Origin: Azadirachta indica
Taxonomy: Eukaryota; Streptophyta; Magnoliopsida; Sapindales; Meliaceae
Assembly: GCA_022749755.1 (NCBI GenBank)
Contig: CM040442.1
Location: forward strand, 12,250,457 to 12,314,456
DNA length: 64,000 nucleotides
Direction: 5' to 3'
The notes under the pieces are model-generated. The model was not told the DNA's origin. It ran no database searches and saw only the letters and a list, made by a program, of their open reading frames with translations. Position numbers and translations under genes: made by a program. Shown one piece after another: positions 47,556 through 60,952 of this stretch; positions within the stretch are counted from its first letter, which is position 1, and each line of letters begins with the position of its first letter.

Positions 47556-50200
47556 CTAGGCTCGAGGTAGAACTTGTAGATGTAATTGTCTAAAATATTA
47601 TGAAGAAATTTGAAAATTTAATGGTTTTAATTGATTACAAAGGTCTAATTGGAATAAATTCATGAATTGAGTGAGTTAAATCATTATGGTGCATTGGATC
47701 ACAAGATTTTCAAATTGTAGGAATTTTGTATATTGGTGGTATAGGTAAAACAACTCTTGCCGAAGCTATTTTTCAACAAGTTTCTAGTGATTTTGAAGGT
47801 AAGTGTTTCATGACAAATAGAAGAGAAAAATCAGCAAAAATAGGGCTAGAACATCTACAAAGGGAAGTTCTTTCTCGTTTATTAGAAAAAAATTTAGAAA
47901 AAGGAGGTCCAAATATACCATTTTACACTAAGGAGATGCTTCGATGCATGAGGGTTTTTATTGTCCTTGATGATGTACATACATTGGAACAATTGGAATA
48001 TTTAGCTAGAGGGCATGAGATATTTGGTCCAAGAAGCAGAATAATTATAACAACTAGAAACCAAAAAGTGCTTCATGAATTTAGAGTGGATCACATATAC
48101 TCGGTTGAAAAATTTAGCTACAATGAAGCTCTTCAGCTTTTTTCTAATTATGCCTTCACGCAAAAGCAATGCCCTAAAGATTTTATGGTACTCTCAGAGA
48201 AGTTAATAGATTATGCCAAAGGCAATGCATTAGCTCTTAAATTGTTGGCTTCCTTCTTTCTTAATAAGAGCAAACAGGATTGGGAAAAAGCGTTGCACAA
48301 CTTGCCTCAAATTTATAGGTAAAAAATATATGATGTATTAAGAATTAGTTATGATGGAGTGAACTTGGATGAGAAGAACATAATTTTAGACATTGCACGT
48401 TTCTTTAGTGGAGAGGATAAAAGTCATGTGATAGAGATACTAGATATCCTGCTGCACACAATGGACTAAATTAATGTCCTTGTTGACAAGTCATTGATAA
48501 CAATATCAAATTACAACACATTGCAAATGCATGATTTATTACAAAAAATGGGTCGGGAGATTGTTCAATAACAATCTATTAAAAATGCAGGCAAATGTAC
48601 TAGCTCGTGGTATCATGAAGATACTTATCATGTATTGAAGAACAATAAAGTAAGAATACATTTATTTGAAATTTTTTCTTTTATAGATGTTGAATAAATA
48701 ATTAAAGAGTTCTTTGACCTTTTGAAGTTTTTTTATAATGACTCATGTTTCTCGTTTGTTTACAAGGGAACTAATTCAATTGAAGGAATATTGCTAGATA
48801 TGTCAAAAGCAAGAGACTTGCATTTAATTTCTGGAGTCTTTGCAAAAATGTCCAATCTTTGGTTACTTGAATTCTATATGCCTGATCATTTTAATGATTC
48901 AAACATGAGCTCAGAGATGCATCTTTCTGAAGGCCTTGATTACCTTCCTAATGATCTGAGATACCTGCATTGGCAAGAATTTCCCTTGAGGACATTGCTG
49001 AAGAATTTTATCGCAAAAAATTTTTATTAAACCTAGCTTGCCATACAGTGATGTTGAACAACTTTGGGAAGGAAAAAAGGTATTATATTCTTCTCATATA
49101 TATGTATATATAATTTCTATTTGACATTTAATTGTGAAATTTTGTTAATATTAATTTATTTAGGTAATTTTTTATGTGTTTCTACAGGAAGCTTTGAAAT
49201 TAAAATGTATTGATCTTCACTGCTCTCAATATCTATGTAGAATCCCTAACCCATTAGAAAAGCTAAATCTTGAGAGAGTATATAATTGCACAAACTAGTC
49301 TCATGCTCCCTCATCCATCCAAAATTTCAACAACCTTAGTCTCTTGTCTCTGAGCGGTTGTCACAATCTTAGGTGCTTTCCACCTAAGATTCATTTTAGA
49401 TTTCCAATGACAATTGATTTGTCCTATTGCGTTAATCTTACAGAATTTCCACAGATTTCAGGAATTTTAACGAAGCTATATTTATGCCACACAGCAATAG
49501 AAGAAGTTCCTTCGTCAGTTGAGAGCTTGATTGATCTTGAATACTTAGATCTGGGTTATTGCAAAAGGTTGAACAATCTTTCAACTGGCATTTGTAAATT
49601 GAAATCTCTTTGTACTCTTAGCCGTCAAAACTGCTCAGAGCTTGAAAGTTTTCCAGAAATCTTGAAGAAAATGTAACGTTTAAAGTATATTTTTTTAGCA
49701 TCCACAGCGATTAAGGAGCTGCCATCTTCAATTTAAAATATAGAAGAACTTGAATGTTTGTCGTTGAGAGGTTGCTCTGAACTTCATGTATCGCCAAAGA
49801 CCTTGGGGAATTTAAAATCTTTGCATAAAATCTCTGGAGAAAAATCAGTCTTCAGTGACCATCTTCCATCACAGAACTATATTTAACCAAACTTGAATTC
49901 CTTAGTTTTTCTGGATGCAGAGGCTTGGTATTGCCTTCGTTAACAGGTTTATCTAATTTAACAGAACTATATTTACGTAACTGTCATCTAGTAGAAATGC
50001 CGCAAGCCATTGGTTCTCTCTCCTCATTGTTATGATTAAAACTAACAGGAAATAGCTTTGAAATTTTACCTACAAGTATTAAGGAATTGCCTAAGCTAGA
50101 AGAACTCATCTTGAAGAATTGCAATATGCTTTAATCATTACCAGAGCTTCCACCAAGCCTACTTCTTTTAGAAGCATGGAGTTGTAAGCGGCTCCAATCT

Positions 50201-51148
50201 TTGCCAGAGCTTTCGTCATGTTTGGAGGAATTAGAAACATTCGTACTGGAAAAACTAACCAAACAAGGCCTCAATGGTTCGAGAAGGAAAACGAAACAGT
50301 TAGATTTAAGTAACTGTGTGAAATTAAATCAAAACACAAGCAACAACATTTTGGCAGATTCGCAACTAAGAATTCAACATATGGCAACAGCATTACTAAG
50401 ACGATTCTCCAAAGAGTTAAATAATTCTCTTTATCTATCTGTCTTCTCGTCATATCAGAATTCGTTATTTTCAATTTTACAGGATTCTCATGTATCATAT
50501 GGATTCGACGTTTGTTTACCAGGAAGCGGAATTCCTGAGTGGTTCAGCAATCAAAGTTCAGGGTTTTCATTAAATATTCAACTGCCGCAACTTTGTTGCA
50601 ACAGAAACTTGATTGGATTTGCTCTTTGTGCCGTTATTGCTTTTGAAGAAGTTTTTCACACTCGTTTGAATTTTCGAGTCAGATGTAAATCCTGTTTCGA
50701 AACCAAGACTTCCTCTGACACCAAACGAGTTGATTGTCATGTTGGTTTGGAAGAGGAGTTGATTTATGATTCTGATCATGTCTATCTTGGATTTGATCCT
50801 TATTTACTTGATAGCGACCATTATACAGCTGTCTCATTTGATTTCTACATTGAAAACGCTAGAGAAACAGTAAAGGTGAAATCTTGTGGGGCGCGTCCAA
50901 TATATGCACATCCCATCAAGACAAAACCCAACACTTTTAATGTAAACATGTTGCCACCAACTGAAAAGGAATGCACGATATTGCATAATAAATTCAATGA
51001 CGAAGACCACAACAGTGCAACTACCATTGGAATTGCAACTATTGGCAGGTTTGACGAGGAGGAAATGTACGATTCCCAGAAGCAAAGTTCGTTTCTTTCT
51101 CAAATATTTCGTTGCTGTGGCATTTACTGCAATTGGCTTCAGAGGTAG
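50201..51148 (+). pseudogene. Open last exon of the TNL relic: end of LRR and C-JID domain
   Basis: A 315-codon frame without stops. It starts in the last LRRs (LPELSSCLEELETFVLEKL), then has a basic linker (NGSRRKTKQLDLSNCVKLNQ). Next comes the C-terminal jelly-roll domain of TNLs: CLPGSGIPEWFSNQSSGFSL, NRNLIGFALCAVIAF, then DHVYLGFDPYLL and CGARPIYAHP. It ends with CNWLQR and TAG at 51146-51148. In working TNLs this domain helps recognise the effector. Its integrity contrasts with the stops in every upstream exon. Confidence 0.85.
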
Positions 51149-52380
51149 TTTGGCCATTTAATTATAATTCATACATTCAAGATTTTTGATATTTCATAGC
51201 ATTACTCTTAAAACAAATTCTCTTATTCTTCGGATTAGAAAACCCATCGATTTTCTTTGTCTCTGACGAAAAATTGTGAGATTCTTTAATTAACTCCTCC
51301 ATTCATTTTATGAATGGATTTTTATGAAGTTTTCAATTGCAAATAAAACACTTATTTACTACCCTTAAAATAATATGTTTTGCTTGTAGAACTCCACCGT
51401 GGAAGCAACCAAGAACACACAAGGCTTAATGCTTCTCATGAAAGCATCTCAGTTACAACAGGTATGCAATACTTTGAAGAATACATGTATGCTTTTCCAA
51501 TATACAGTTCATCCTTGTTTTTGCTGACAGGTTTATTGAATATAGAGTTTGATTTGTTAGAGCTACCCAACAATCGTAGTAATTTGGCACTAACATTTCA
51601 TAATCATAATTTTTGCAGGAAACCCCTGAAATTATATGGTTAAGATTGGCAAGAGTTGAATCAGTGAGTACTTACATTGAAATGTGTTGTGTTGGAATGT
51701 TTCCGTTTGTTCTAACTTTAAGAAAATTATTGGTTATTTTAAACTCGTTTTGGTTTTTGTTCAAATTCCAATGCATAAATAGTTACAATGCACTGCATAT
51801 GTACAAGTCAGTCTTAATTTTTGCTATGCCACATTATTTACTCAAATTTTACATAAAAAATGGATACTTTTCTGTCTACTTAATGAAGTAACCAACTTCT
51901 ATTTTTTCTCCTTCTTAGAAATAATGATATCGACATCTTACCTTTATTTTTTCAGTTATTCCATATAAGCAGCTTCCTGTGGACTTTCTAGGTAAGTTTC
52001 TTTCAATGAATCCTGATGCCAGGTTACCCTTAAAGCTTTTAATTTACTGGTAATGAGAAAAGTAAATGCTATTTTGGCTTCTAAAGGACACTATTGGAAT
52101 GTCATTGTTTTTAGTTTAACATCATCACTTCCTTTCTTGTACCTAGACAGACCTGATGCATGATCCCCAAGTGTTTTGCCATTTGATCATACAGATGTCA
52201 GTTTCTGGCACTGGTGTGAGCTTGTGAGTTGTTGAAAATGATTACTTAGTGAAAAGAAAACAGGGGAAACATGGATAAATTACTTGATTAGAATTATGCA
52301 GACTTTGCTCATTTAATTAATAGCTTTTTATGTGATTAAAAAAATTGCATATGCAAATTTAAATATTCTTTTTATGTGGT
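51149..52380 (+). other. 3' flank of the TNL relic with possible extra exons
   Basis: A splice-like AG at 51389 opens ELHRGSNQEHTRLNASHESI, closed by a GT near 51460. Another AG/GT pair brackets about 51955-51992. They could be 3' exons of the TNL transcript or pieces of another gene; support is weak. Confidence 0.3.
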
Positions 52381-52390
52381 ATTACAAAAG

Positions 52391-52483
52391 CTTCTCTCAT
52401 TCCTCCATTTCATGGGCATTATTTTGGAGCAAATTTTTGGATTCATTGATGTAGATAAGAATGGATCAATGACTTTTAAGCAG
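52391..52483 (+). pseudogene. EF-hand exon-like fragment
   Basis: The frame reads LEQIFGFIDVDKNGSMTFKQ and ends at a GT donor (52484). DVDKNGSMTFKQ (52448-52483) fits the 12-residue calcium loop at positions 1, 3, 5 and 6, with Gln instead of Glu at position 12. No neighbouring exon was found. The parent gene family is unknown; EF-hand acyltransferases and calcium sensors are both possible. Confidence 0.45.
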
Positions 52484-52779
52484 GTAATCAGAATAAATTA
52501 AGCAATATTTGCTCTCTCTAGATTTCTGTCATACCTCCTCCGATAAATTGCATAAGCTGATTATTGGAACTAGATCTTGATCAGGCCGAAGTTTCTATAG
52601 ACTTTCAGTAATGTTGTTAGTCCTTCCTATTCTCATGTCCTCTTGTCATTGAGAAAGAGTTCCTGGGGAAATAACAAAAGATGATTTATTTTTATTAGGT
52701 TATAAATATGATATAAAGAATTCTGCATGTACGGAATAATTATTCCTTCAGTTGTTAACTTCTAAGCACGTATCATGCA

Positions 52780-52960
52780 GGTTATGCAGAAGCACAAAAT
52801 GTACTTTGCTGCAGTCAGATGTTGCTACTGCTGCTGGCTTCGGCTACTTGGCTGCTGAGAAATGCAATGGTTATGCAGAAGCACTAGAAGTACTTTGCTG
52901 CAGCCAATTGTTGCAACTGTTGCTGGCTGATGTTGCTGGTTTTGGCTTGTAGGTGGCTGC
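52780..52960 (+). repeat. Tandem duplication, 89-bp period
   Basis: GGTTATGCAGAAGCAC starts at 52780 and 52869, and each copy goes on through GTACTTTGCTGCAG and TTGCTGGCT. CTG-rich. The 66-codon open frame across it is probably a by-product. Confidence 0.75.
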
Positions 52961-54469
52961 TGTTGAATGCAAATTGCTGCTATTACATTTTCTCTCATTT
53001 TATCTATTGGATGCTGTTTTTCTCCTTTCCTTTTTGTTTAATAAATTTCTCTAATCTTAGCTCTTTGACATTAGCTGAAAGAAATCTTTGCATAATTTAA
53101 GTTCGAGGGCGTTACATTGATGATTTTTACATGGGTAATTTTTCAATTAAGTGACGTATATAAAGAAAATGAAATTTATTCATAATTGTACAAAGGTAAA
53201 GTATAATTATTTTTGAATGAAATTAAAGCAACCCAAATGACTACAAATTTATAATATTTTTTGCGGTTGAATATTTGTGCATTAAAGGTGGCGATGAAAG
53301 AATTCAATCTTTCAAATTTATTTGTGGTCGTTACATATCGGCTGCAAAATTAGCAGCAAAAACTTTTTGTGGTGATTAAAAAGAATCACAAATAATAAAA
53401 AAAAATTTTGCGTCAAGACTTATTGCAGCCATTGGCTACAATTAGATGCCATTCGACTGCAATGAACTCTTTTGCCGCTCATTTTTTTCATTTGCAAAAG
53501 AGCTTTTTTCTTGCCGTATAATCAATACAGGCCATATGCTACTTCTAGTTAGTATGAAGTAAGAATGGTTATTGGGAGGGGTGAGAGTGGAGAGGCCTTT
53601 TTCGTTCCACACCTCATTTTAATTTTGATTCCTATTTCTTAACCATTCTCCAATAATTTTATAGGATACGGGTGGAGAATCCCGTACGAGGAATGGATTT
53701 CCTATCCTAATTTATTTTTCTCATTTTTATATTTATTTATATTAAATACTAATTAAAAATGTCATTAGTATACTATGGTGTTATTCATATATAATAAATG
53801 GGGCCTATATTAAAAAATCTAACTGTTTTCATTTACAATTATAAAAGAAATTCTTCTTAAAGGCAATTGTAAATGGAAAAAGTAGATATAAATTTGAGGT
53901 AGCTTCAAGTTCTTATACATGTTCCTATTTTATATTCTTATGTGTGAAGATGTAATAAAGAATAAAGTGATAGAAGGAATTTCTTCTTTTTTTTGTGAAT
54001 GTAAAACGATACTTGGGTAGGCTTTGCTCTGTCATATTTGATATATTATAGTGCATTCTATCAGTATCAGAACTAAAAGAAATATCTCCAACATTTTAAA
54101 AGTTTCAGAATTTTTATCTTCTTGAGTTGTTGTTAAATATATGTACAAAAATGAAAGTTGGCATGCATACATATGTTGATAGTTCCTATATGATTGCATT
54201 TTGTACTTAAATTGAAAAGATAATATAAAACAATTGGTAGATACTTAATGCAAACTATGTCATGCAGTTATATCAATGTCCCTTCAATTATAATTTGAAC
54301 CACAAACTTTTATAATTTTTAAAATGACTAATTTCTCTGTCTCGTCATTCCTTCGATAAATGTTAAACTACTATTTAGGATAAAAGTGCTTATACATTCT
54401 ACTAGATCTCTCGCACACTATCTTCAATTGATAACTTTAATTTCATTCCAAAAATATATGCATATGTTG
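52961..54469. other. Intergenic
   Basis: The part at 53290-53530 has repeated TTGCAGCC / GGCTGCAA and TTTTGTGGTG words in both orientations, which may be DNA-transposon subterminal sequence. The rest is AT-rich with no gene. Confidence 0.35.
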
Positions 54470-55715
54470 ATGTAGGAATTTTCCTGACTTGCACTAAGGT
54501 TTGACGTGGTTTTAGTATTGACTAAGGTGGTCAGCTGGTTCGCACTTGGTCCGCATCTCTACTCAACAAGGTAGGTGGTTCGAAGTTAACCCAATTACTG
54601 GTCCACCAAGAATCTTTGATAATGGTGAGATACGTGTATATAGCTTCAACTCGAGTAACTTTGCACATCCTTTTCGCTTCTATCCAATGTTAACCTAGCT
54701 CTCATTTAGCTTGAATATGCCTACAACCAAAATAAATGCCACTCCGATGACCCCTCTCAAATGCTTATGTTAGTGCTTACGCTGGAGGTAAACGGGTGAG
54801 GACTCAAGAAATCTTGCTCTTGTGTTAGTAGAGTAAACAACAAGATAAAAGGGCGCAAGAGGTGGTCAATCCAGCACACAATGTGGAAAATCAATGGAGA
54901 AAGGAATAATTGTTGGAGAATTTTCTTGGAGCATTCTTGGAGGTTGTGCCATAGTGTATGAGCCAATGAAGAGAGAAAATATGGTTCTTAAGAAGATGAG
55001 CCTTAGGGAGATATAAAGTTCTTAACAAACTTAGAAAAGCTTAGAAGAACTTAGAAAAATATGCTTATATATAGAAGGGAAAGCTTGAACCTGATTGGCT
55101 AGCATAAGTTGCCCTAGCATTCATTTTATCTTTACACTTATCCTTCTCTTATTCGCTCTCGGTGGGACCATGGTAGTATAACACATGGCAGACTAAGATT
55201 AGTAGGTCTTGCTTTATCTAAGCCTATTTGTCATGTGTCCTCTTTTTATAGGCTCTGGGGATTACATGATCCTTACTGACCAGGTGGCAAGCTCTCATTA
55301 GTCCCAACTATCTTATGATCCCCAACAAGGCACTACTAAAGCCTACCAAGATCCTACTAAAAGTAGATTCTACCTGCTACCTTTTCTCTGCCCGTATTAG
55401 GGGTTGCCTACCTCTTGTATGATGCCTTCCTTTGTATTTCTTGGGTGCAAAGATAGGAATGACAATTACTATAGCTACATTAATGTAATTCCAAGTATAC
55501 CCAAAGGGTCATTCTTTCGGCCCTATTCACACGAAACAAGGTCATGGCCTCATGAGGTGGTATCCATCTTGTAAACTACCTTATCTATAGCTGGTAGAGA
55601 GTCTGACTTGAGGTGGGCCCAACTTATTAGGCGCGAGCAGGCTTCTTGCTTACTTCCTAATGAGGTAATTTGCGAGGTAGGTTGTCTTTTGGGAAACCAC
55701 CTAAAACCCTCGTGA
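54470..55715. mobile_element. Possible solo LTR or LTR fragment
   Basis: A GC-richer, non-coding stretch, unlike its surroundings, ends exactly where the next LTR begins. It has no open frame with a signature and no partner elsewhere in the window. Its nature is inferred only from composition and position. Confidence 0.3.
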
Positions 55716-55717
55716 AA

Positions 55718-57188
55718 TACCACTAAGGTAACCCAAAAAGGAAGTGAATTGTGTTTTCAAGTATTTTAGCACTTTTAAAACAACCTAACAACTAATACCA
55801 AGTAATTTGAATTCTTTTTAAGTACAATACAATAAATTCAAAAAATAACTCAATAATCAATATGTAAATTATCACAATTCAAGTTCAAGTGTGTGTGAGA
55901 AATTTGTACAATGATAATAAGCATATAAATCAAGTGAGTGAGAGAATTAAGAAAGACAACACTGATTTTTACGTGGTTTTGCAAACCTCTAACCTACATT
56001 CACATCTCCAAGTTTACTTGCTTAAGGATTTTACTATATTTTGCCGTCAAACTCAAAGGCAACCAATTACAACTTCAACTAGACTTTTGGGTGCCATTCA
56101 AACTGTACTCTAAGAGGACTTTATCGAGTGCCTCTCCAAATTTTACAAACCAAGTGATTTACGGGTGTCACTTAAACCTTACCCTAAGTATGTTTTTCTC
56201 ACACTCAGTTTCACAATAATTATAAAGAAATAACCTTGATAAAAGAATTCTATCAAGGAAAAATACAAACACTCTTTTCCAAAGTATAATACAAATGAAA
56301 AACTAAAGTGTGTATGAATTGGATGTTTGATTTGGAAATGAAAGCTCAAACTCTTTATATTGCACTTTTAAGATATGTAATAAAGATTCCGAAGGGTACA
56401 AAAACTTGTTCCAAGTGAGTTTAAGCTAATATTTATAGTAAAAATTGAATAACTAGTCATTACTAGTCGATCAAAGAAGCTTGTTTGATTAACCAAGTGA
56501 AAGTCAGAAAGCATAGTTTTAATAACTCAGAAAATTGGTTGACTAGTTTGGAAGAATCAGTTAACTGACCGGTTTGGTTCAGTCGACCAACCCTAAATCC
56601 CTACATTCTGCAATCGGCTCGATTGACCAACTGGTTTAGTTTGATCCATGGAGCCACTCTTAATTGGTACTATTGGACCAAGGCTTTCTAAATTGATTTT
56701 TTGGTAGTTTTAAAAATTTTTCATTTTGGTTCATTTTCAAAGTTAGAAAAACTTACACTGTAGTCCAATTTTTAGGTTTAAAAACTTCCAATTTGGCTCA
56801 TAGAAAATGACTATTTTTCAGATATTCAAAATATTTACTTCAAAACTATATGAATTTTTAAAAAACTTTAAAAATTATTTATTTTAATGAAAAATGAATT
56901 TGAACTTTTAAGTGCAAATTAATATTCAATTTCAAACACACATTACAAAATAAAAAATTATCTAATATGCGTGTCTTTAATTCTTCAAATCTTGTCTTCA
57001 AATTACTCTTGGGGATTCTAATTTTGCTCTTCATGAATGCTTTCATTTTTTATGTTTTTTGTATCTTCACATTTGCATTCTAATTTTTCATGGTAAAAAT
57101 ATCACAACAAATACTACAAAAAGAACTTGGCTAGTTAAAGATATTAATGTTTGTTATCATCAAAACAATAGATTACTTAAAGCCAACA
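55718..57188 (-). repeat. 3' LTR of the Sirevirus-like element
   Basis: It aligns with 60199-62692 minus the foldback insertion. Shared stretches include GTGAGTGAGAGAATTAAGAA and ACAATAATTATAAAGAAATA. The right border AGCCAACA adjoins the CT-rich complement of a polypurine tract. Confidence 0.85.
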
Positions 57189-57770
57189 ATCTCTCCCTTT
57201 TTGATGATGGATAAACCATTGATTGCCAATAAAAATATAATTCATGAATTAAGCATTCATTATGCAATCCAAAATTCATGCTCGCCTTTCAATCGTAGCA
57301 TAAATAAAATATTTAAGCATGTGAGCATTTAAATAAGGCATCATAATTCAAGCATATGGCAATCAATTAACCATCTCCCCCTTTTGTTATCATAAATATA
57401 TATATATATATATCAAATATAAGAGTATGATAACAATTTTTGAAAACATACTTTGGAGGTGTTTTGAAGAAATTTCAGAATAAAAGCTCTCCCTAAAATT
57501 TTGAGCAAATGCAATTAAATCCAAGGATGAAAGACAATGAGATTAAAATATTAAGAATTTCTCCCCCTTTTTGTTTCAAGAGGGCAAACAATTCAAAGAT
57601 CAACTTATTCATAAAATAAAATGCACTCATTGTGTGGAATCAATACAACATATAAAAAAACAAAACACATTTTTTCTTAAGTATATTTCATACTGTAGCA
57701 TACTTCCCTTTTCACACAACTTGGAAGGAAATAATGTCAATCTAGTAATTTGTTTCTCCCCCTTTTGCAT
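57189..57770 (-). promoter_or_regulatory. Repeated polypurine tracts
   Basis: The complement of CTCTCCCTTTTT (57191-57202) is the 3' LTR polypurine tract. Near-copies lie at about 57365-57376, 57562-57573 and 57756-57765, each CTCCCCCTTTT-like on the plus strand. Multiple tracts are a known Sirevirus trait. Confidence 0.65.
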
Positions 57771-58919
57771 ATGCTTTATCATTTTCAAGACATATATACG
57801 AATATAATGGAAGATATAATGAAAAAGAGTGTTCTTACATGAAAACAATATGCATGCATATTTTTCTTCCTTTTTGGCAATATAAAGAAAAAAAAATGTT
57901 TCCATAAACTTCATCTAATGAATAGCCTAGAGAACTCATTTATAGCATTTATCATCGAAATAGTAAATGCATCCAACAAAAAAAAAAAAAAAACAGCAAG
58001 AGCACTTTTCTATGCAATCACCATTTTACATCCACATACTCTTCTCCTTTTTTTTCCATTCATAGCCTCAACACAATATGGATAATTCAAAACAATACAA
58101 TGCATTGATGAAAAAGCAATTTAATGCAACACAAGAGATAATCACTTTTCCTCCTTAACACATTGTATATCGTATAAATCTCAAACATAACAAATGCATT
58201 CTTAGTCAATAATATAAATCATCAAAACAATAAATGCATATTCAATAAGAACAAAAAGCAAACTAAACTATTAAATGGATCCAAGACACAATACAAACAA
58301 ATGAAAATGAATGCTAATGACATTTTTCTAGAATCAAACCTTTGATGGTTTAGGTTCGTAAGCTTACTTGTATTGGTTTTCCAATCATCCTCTTTAAAAG
58401 CATATTTATTGTTTTCCTTCATGAACTTCCCATAAGACTCTCATATCCAATTTTTTCTTCAAAAATCTCACAAGCTAAATTTTGATTTTGTACCCAAATG
58501 AAGAATTAAAATGTTGGAAGTGTTTTTGAGGTGTTTTAAGAGAGAGGGAGTTCAAAACAAATGAGAGGAGAGGATAAATTTAATTAACCAAAGTAAGCAG
58601 CAGTACAAGACCAGAAAGCTTTCAAATTTTGGTGAGCTGAATTTGATTTTTGGTCAACCAAATCTTCACGACTTGTTGCCCCATTTTTGTTTTGTTTTCC
58701 AAGCAATCTTGGTTCATGGAGTCATATCTTTCTATAGAGATATCCAAATTGAGTCCCATAAACCTCTATGAACTCCTGACATCTGGATCTTTCTATCCAT
58801 GTATAATTTTCCCAATCATATGTTGCATCCCATTGAGTGTTTTCGTCCCACAAATCTTTCTCAAGGAACCACCCCTTATTCCTTGATTTTGGTACCGGCA
58901 AAAGATTAGCAAGTTTTGC
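57771..58919 (-). other. Non-coding interior of the Sirevirus-like element
   Basis: Between gag and the polypurine tracts no pol domain is readable. Around 58780-58870 the minus strand reads WFLEKDLWDENTQWDATYDW in an open stretch with no recognised domain. Confidence 0.45.
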
Positions 58920-60110
58920 ACTTTGGTACCCAAATCATTTTGGGCCCTTCAATGTTAGCTTTGGTTCCTTTTAGAACTCAAATCTTTCTAACTTCAACAT
59001 ATGCATTTTTCCTAATGGGGTATGCATAGCTTATATGACCAATGCCATTACAATAGTTGCATGCAATATTAGAATCATTCAAAGATGTGGTCTTCACAAA
59101 ATAGTTTTTCAAATATTTATGTTTAATGTGAGGCTTATATCCAATACCTCCTTTGTCAAAAACACATCTTTGAGACCAAAGTAATTTTTCAAAATTCTTT
59201 TGATCATTGGTGAATTTGAAAATAATGTCATTTAAATTTATGGTCATTTTCTTAAGCATTTCATTTTCTTTAGATAAAGCATGAAATCTTGATCTCTCAT
59301 GGTTTTTCAAAGTGCAAAACTTTTGTTTTAGAAAATCAATCTCTTTTTCATTGACATTTCTAACTTCATCAAAAACATTGACTTTCGTTTATACAAAATC
59401 AATTTGATTTCTCAAAATTCATTATCGTTTTGCAAATTTTCATTTTTATCTTTCCAAGCAATTTTGTCACTCATCAAAGTAACATTCTCATTTTCCACAA
59501 CATTATTTTCTTCTTCCAAAGATTCAATTTCAAGGAGAAGGTTATCAATTTTCTTCTCAGAATACAATTTTGGAAACCAATTTTTCAAAATGGCTATGCA
59601 ACTCTTCAAATGCATACAACAATTCATCATATGAATGAGAAGCTTCAAAATCATTTACCTCATTATCTCCTAATGCCATAACGCACAAGATTGAATTTTC
59701 ATTTGCCTTCTTTTCTTCATCATTGTTCACATTCTCTTCATGTTCATCATTTTAGTGCATAAGAGTTCGAAGACAATTTTGCTCAGCATGTAGGTCCTTA
59801 GTTTCTTTACTTTTGTCACTTTCATAAGAATTTTCTAAGGCGCACCAAATATTATAAGCAAAATTGAACATATAAAATTTATTTACATTATAATTACTTA
59901 ATGCATAAGACAAAATATTTAAAGCTCTAGAATTTAAAGATGCATATTTCCTATCTATGTCATTCCATTCATTTATGAATTTGGTAATGAATTTATTATC
60001 AACAACAAGATCCCAAATTTCATAATCTATAGATTGTAAGAATATTCTCATCCTAATTTTCCAATAAGCATAATCATTTCCATCAAAAAATGGTGGTATA
60101 GTGGATGATT
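58920..60110 (-). pseudogene. Sirevirus-like gag relic
   Basis: The start reads DGNDYAYWKIRMRIFLQS near 60090-60040, then NIWCALENSYESDKSKETKD (frame 60051-59752). A predicted coiled coil (59654-59412, with LEIESLEEENNVVENENV) comes next, then a zinc-knuckle block CNYCNGIGHISYAYP near 59060, where the last Cys is Tyr. The end is GPKMIWVPK near 58945, matching the usual GPKKIWVPK close of Sirevirus gag. Frameshifts split it into at least four parts. Confidence 0.85.
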
Positions 60111-60428
60111 ATCCCTCAATGTATCCAAAGATTGCCATGGATCACTTTAAGATGGTTAAGTCCTTTTTTAGAGTATTTTGCTCTAAAACCAATTAAAATG
60201 CCACTAAGGCAACCCAACAGAAGATTTAGCACTTTTACAACCAAAAATACCAATTTTTTCCCTTATTTATTAGCTTGTACCAATTACACCCTTATTATTT
60301 TAAAACTACCATTTACCCCACTCACATTTATATTTTTTCGATTTTACCCTTCGGTTTAAATAAATAATTTAAGCATGAATCAATTTTTTAAAAATGCAAA
60401 ATATAGCCTTTCATATAACCTTTTAGTA

Positions 60429-60482
60429 GGAATCAAACTTGGTACCTTCGTAGTAAATGTCAATATCGTTACCACTGCACCA
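60429..60482 (-). other. tRNA-like A/B-box unit in the left arm
   Basis: On the minus strand, TGGTGCAGTGG (A-box type, 60482-60472) and GTTTGATTCC (B-box type, 60438-60429) are about 33 nt apart, the spacing of a tRNA gene. The stems of a real tRNA are not convincing. This may be a SINE or tRNA-derived relic. Confidence 0.55.
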
Positions 60483-60952
60483 CTTCCTTTTTTTGTTAGT
60501 AAATTATACAATCTTCACTATATAAGTATTTTGAAAAGCATATATAATAATTAGAAAGAATAAAAATAGTTTAACTAATATTTTTTAAAAAAAAAAAAAA
60601 AGTTTTAATTAATATAAAATTGTTATAATTTATATTAATTAAATAATACTAAAAAAATAAATATTTTAAAGATTATGAAATAATTTTATTATTATTTTAA
60701 TTTGAATTTAGAACATCCCATATAATAAGTTTTGTATATGTCATTATTTTGAAGTAATTATTAGTAACAATAATAATAATAATTTTAAATTTGAATTATT
60801 TTAATGACTATAAAATTATTTTTAAATTATTACATATTTTATATTAATTAAAATATTTCGTACATTTGAAAAAAAATATTAGTTAAAACTATTTTTATTC
60901 TTTGAAAATACTAATATAGTGAGGATTGTGTAAATTAGTAAGAGAATTAATT

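Larger units (their letters stand above)
46192..51148 (+). pseudogene. TIR-NB-LRR disease resistance gene relic
   Basis: The exon order of a TNL gene is kept. TIR exon 46192-about 46640: HDVFLSFKGKD, YASSKWCLDKLLKILECKK, with stops at 46336 and 46396 and a frameshift near 46600. NB-ARC exon about 47558-48649: P-loop GGIGKTTLA, kinase-2 FIVLDDV, RNBS-B SRIIITTRN, GNALALKLL, MHDLLQKMGREIVQ, with in-frame stops at 47663, 47672, 48320 and two more. LRR-start exon about 48762-49078, frameshifted, ending VEQLWEGKK before GT. LRR exon from 49188 with stops, running into the open frame 50201-51148. Such proteins detect pathogen effectors inside the cell and trigger defence. Splice sites are mostly still good, so decay is mainly by point mutation. 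Functional truncated products cannot be excluded. Confidence 0.9.

Noticed and set aside
50834..51157. 107-codon minus-strand frame
   Set aside because: Antisense shadow of the C-JID exon, whose sense frame has clear family blocks.
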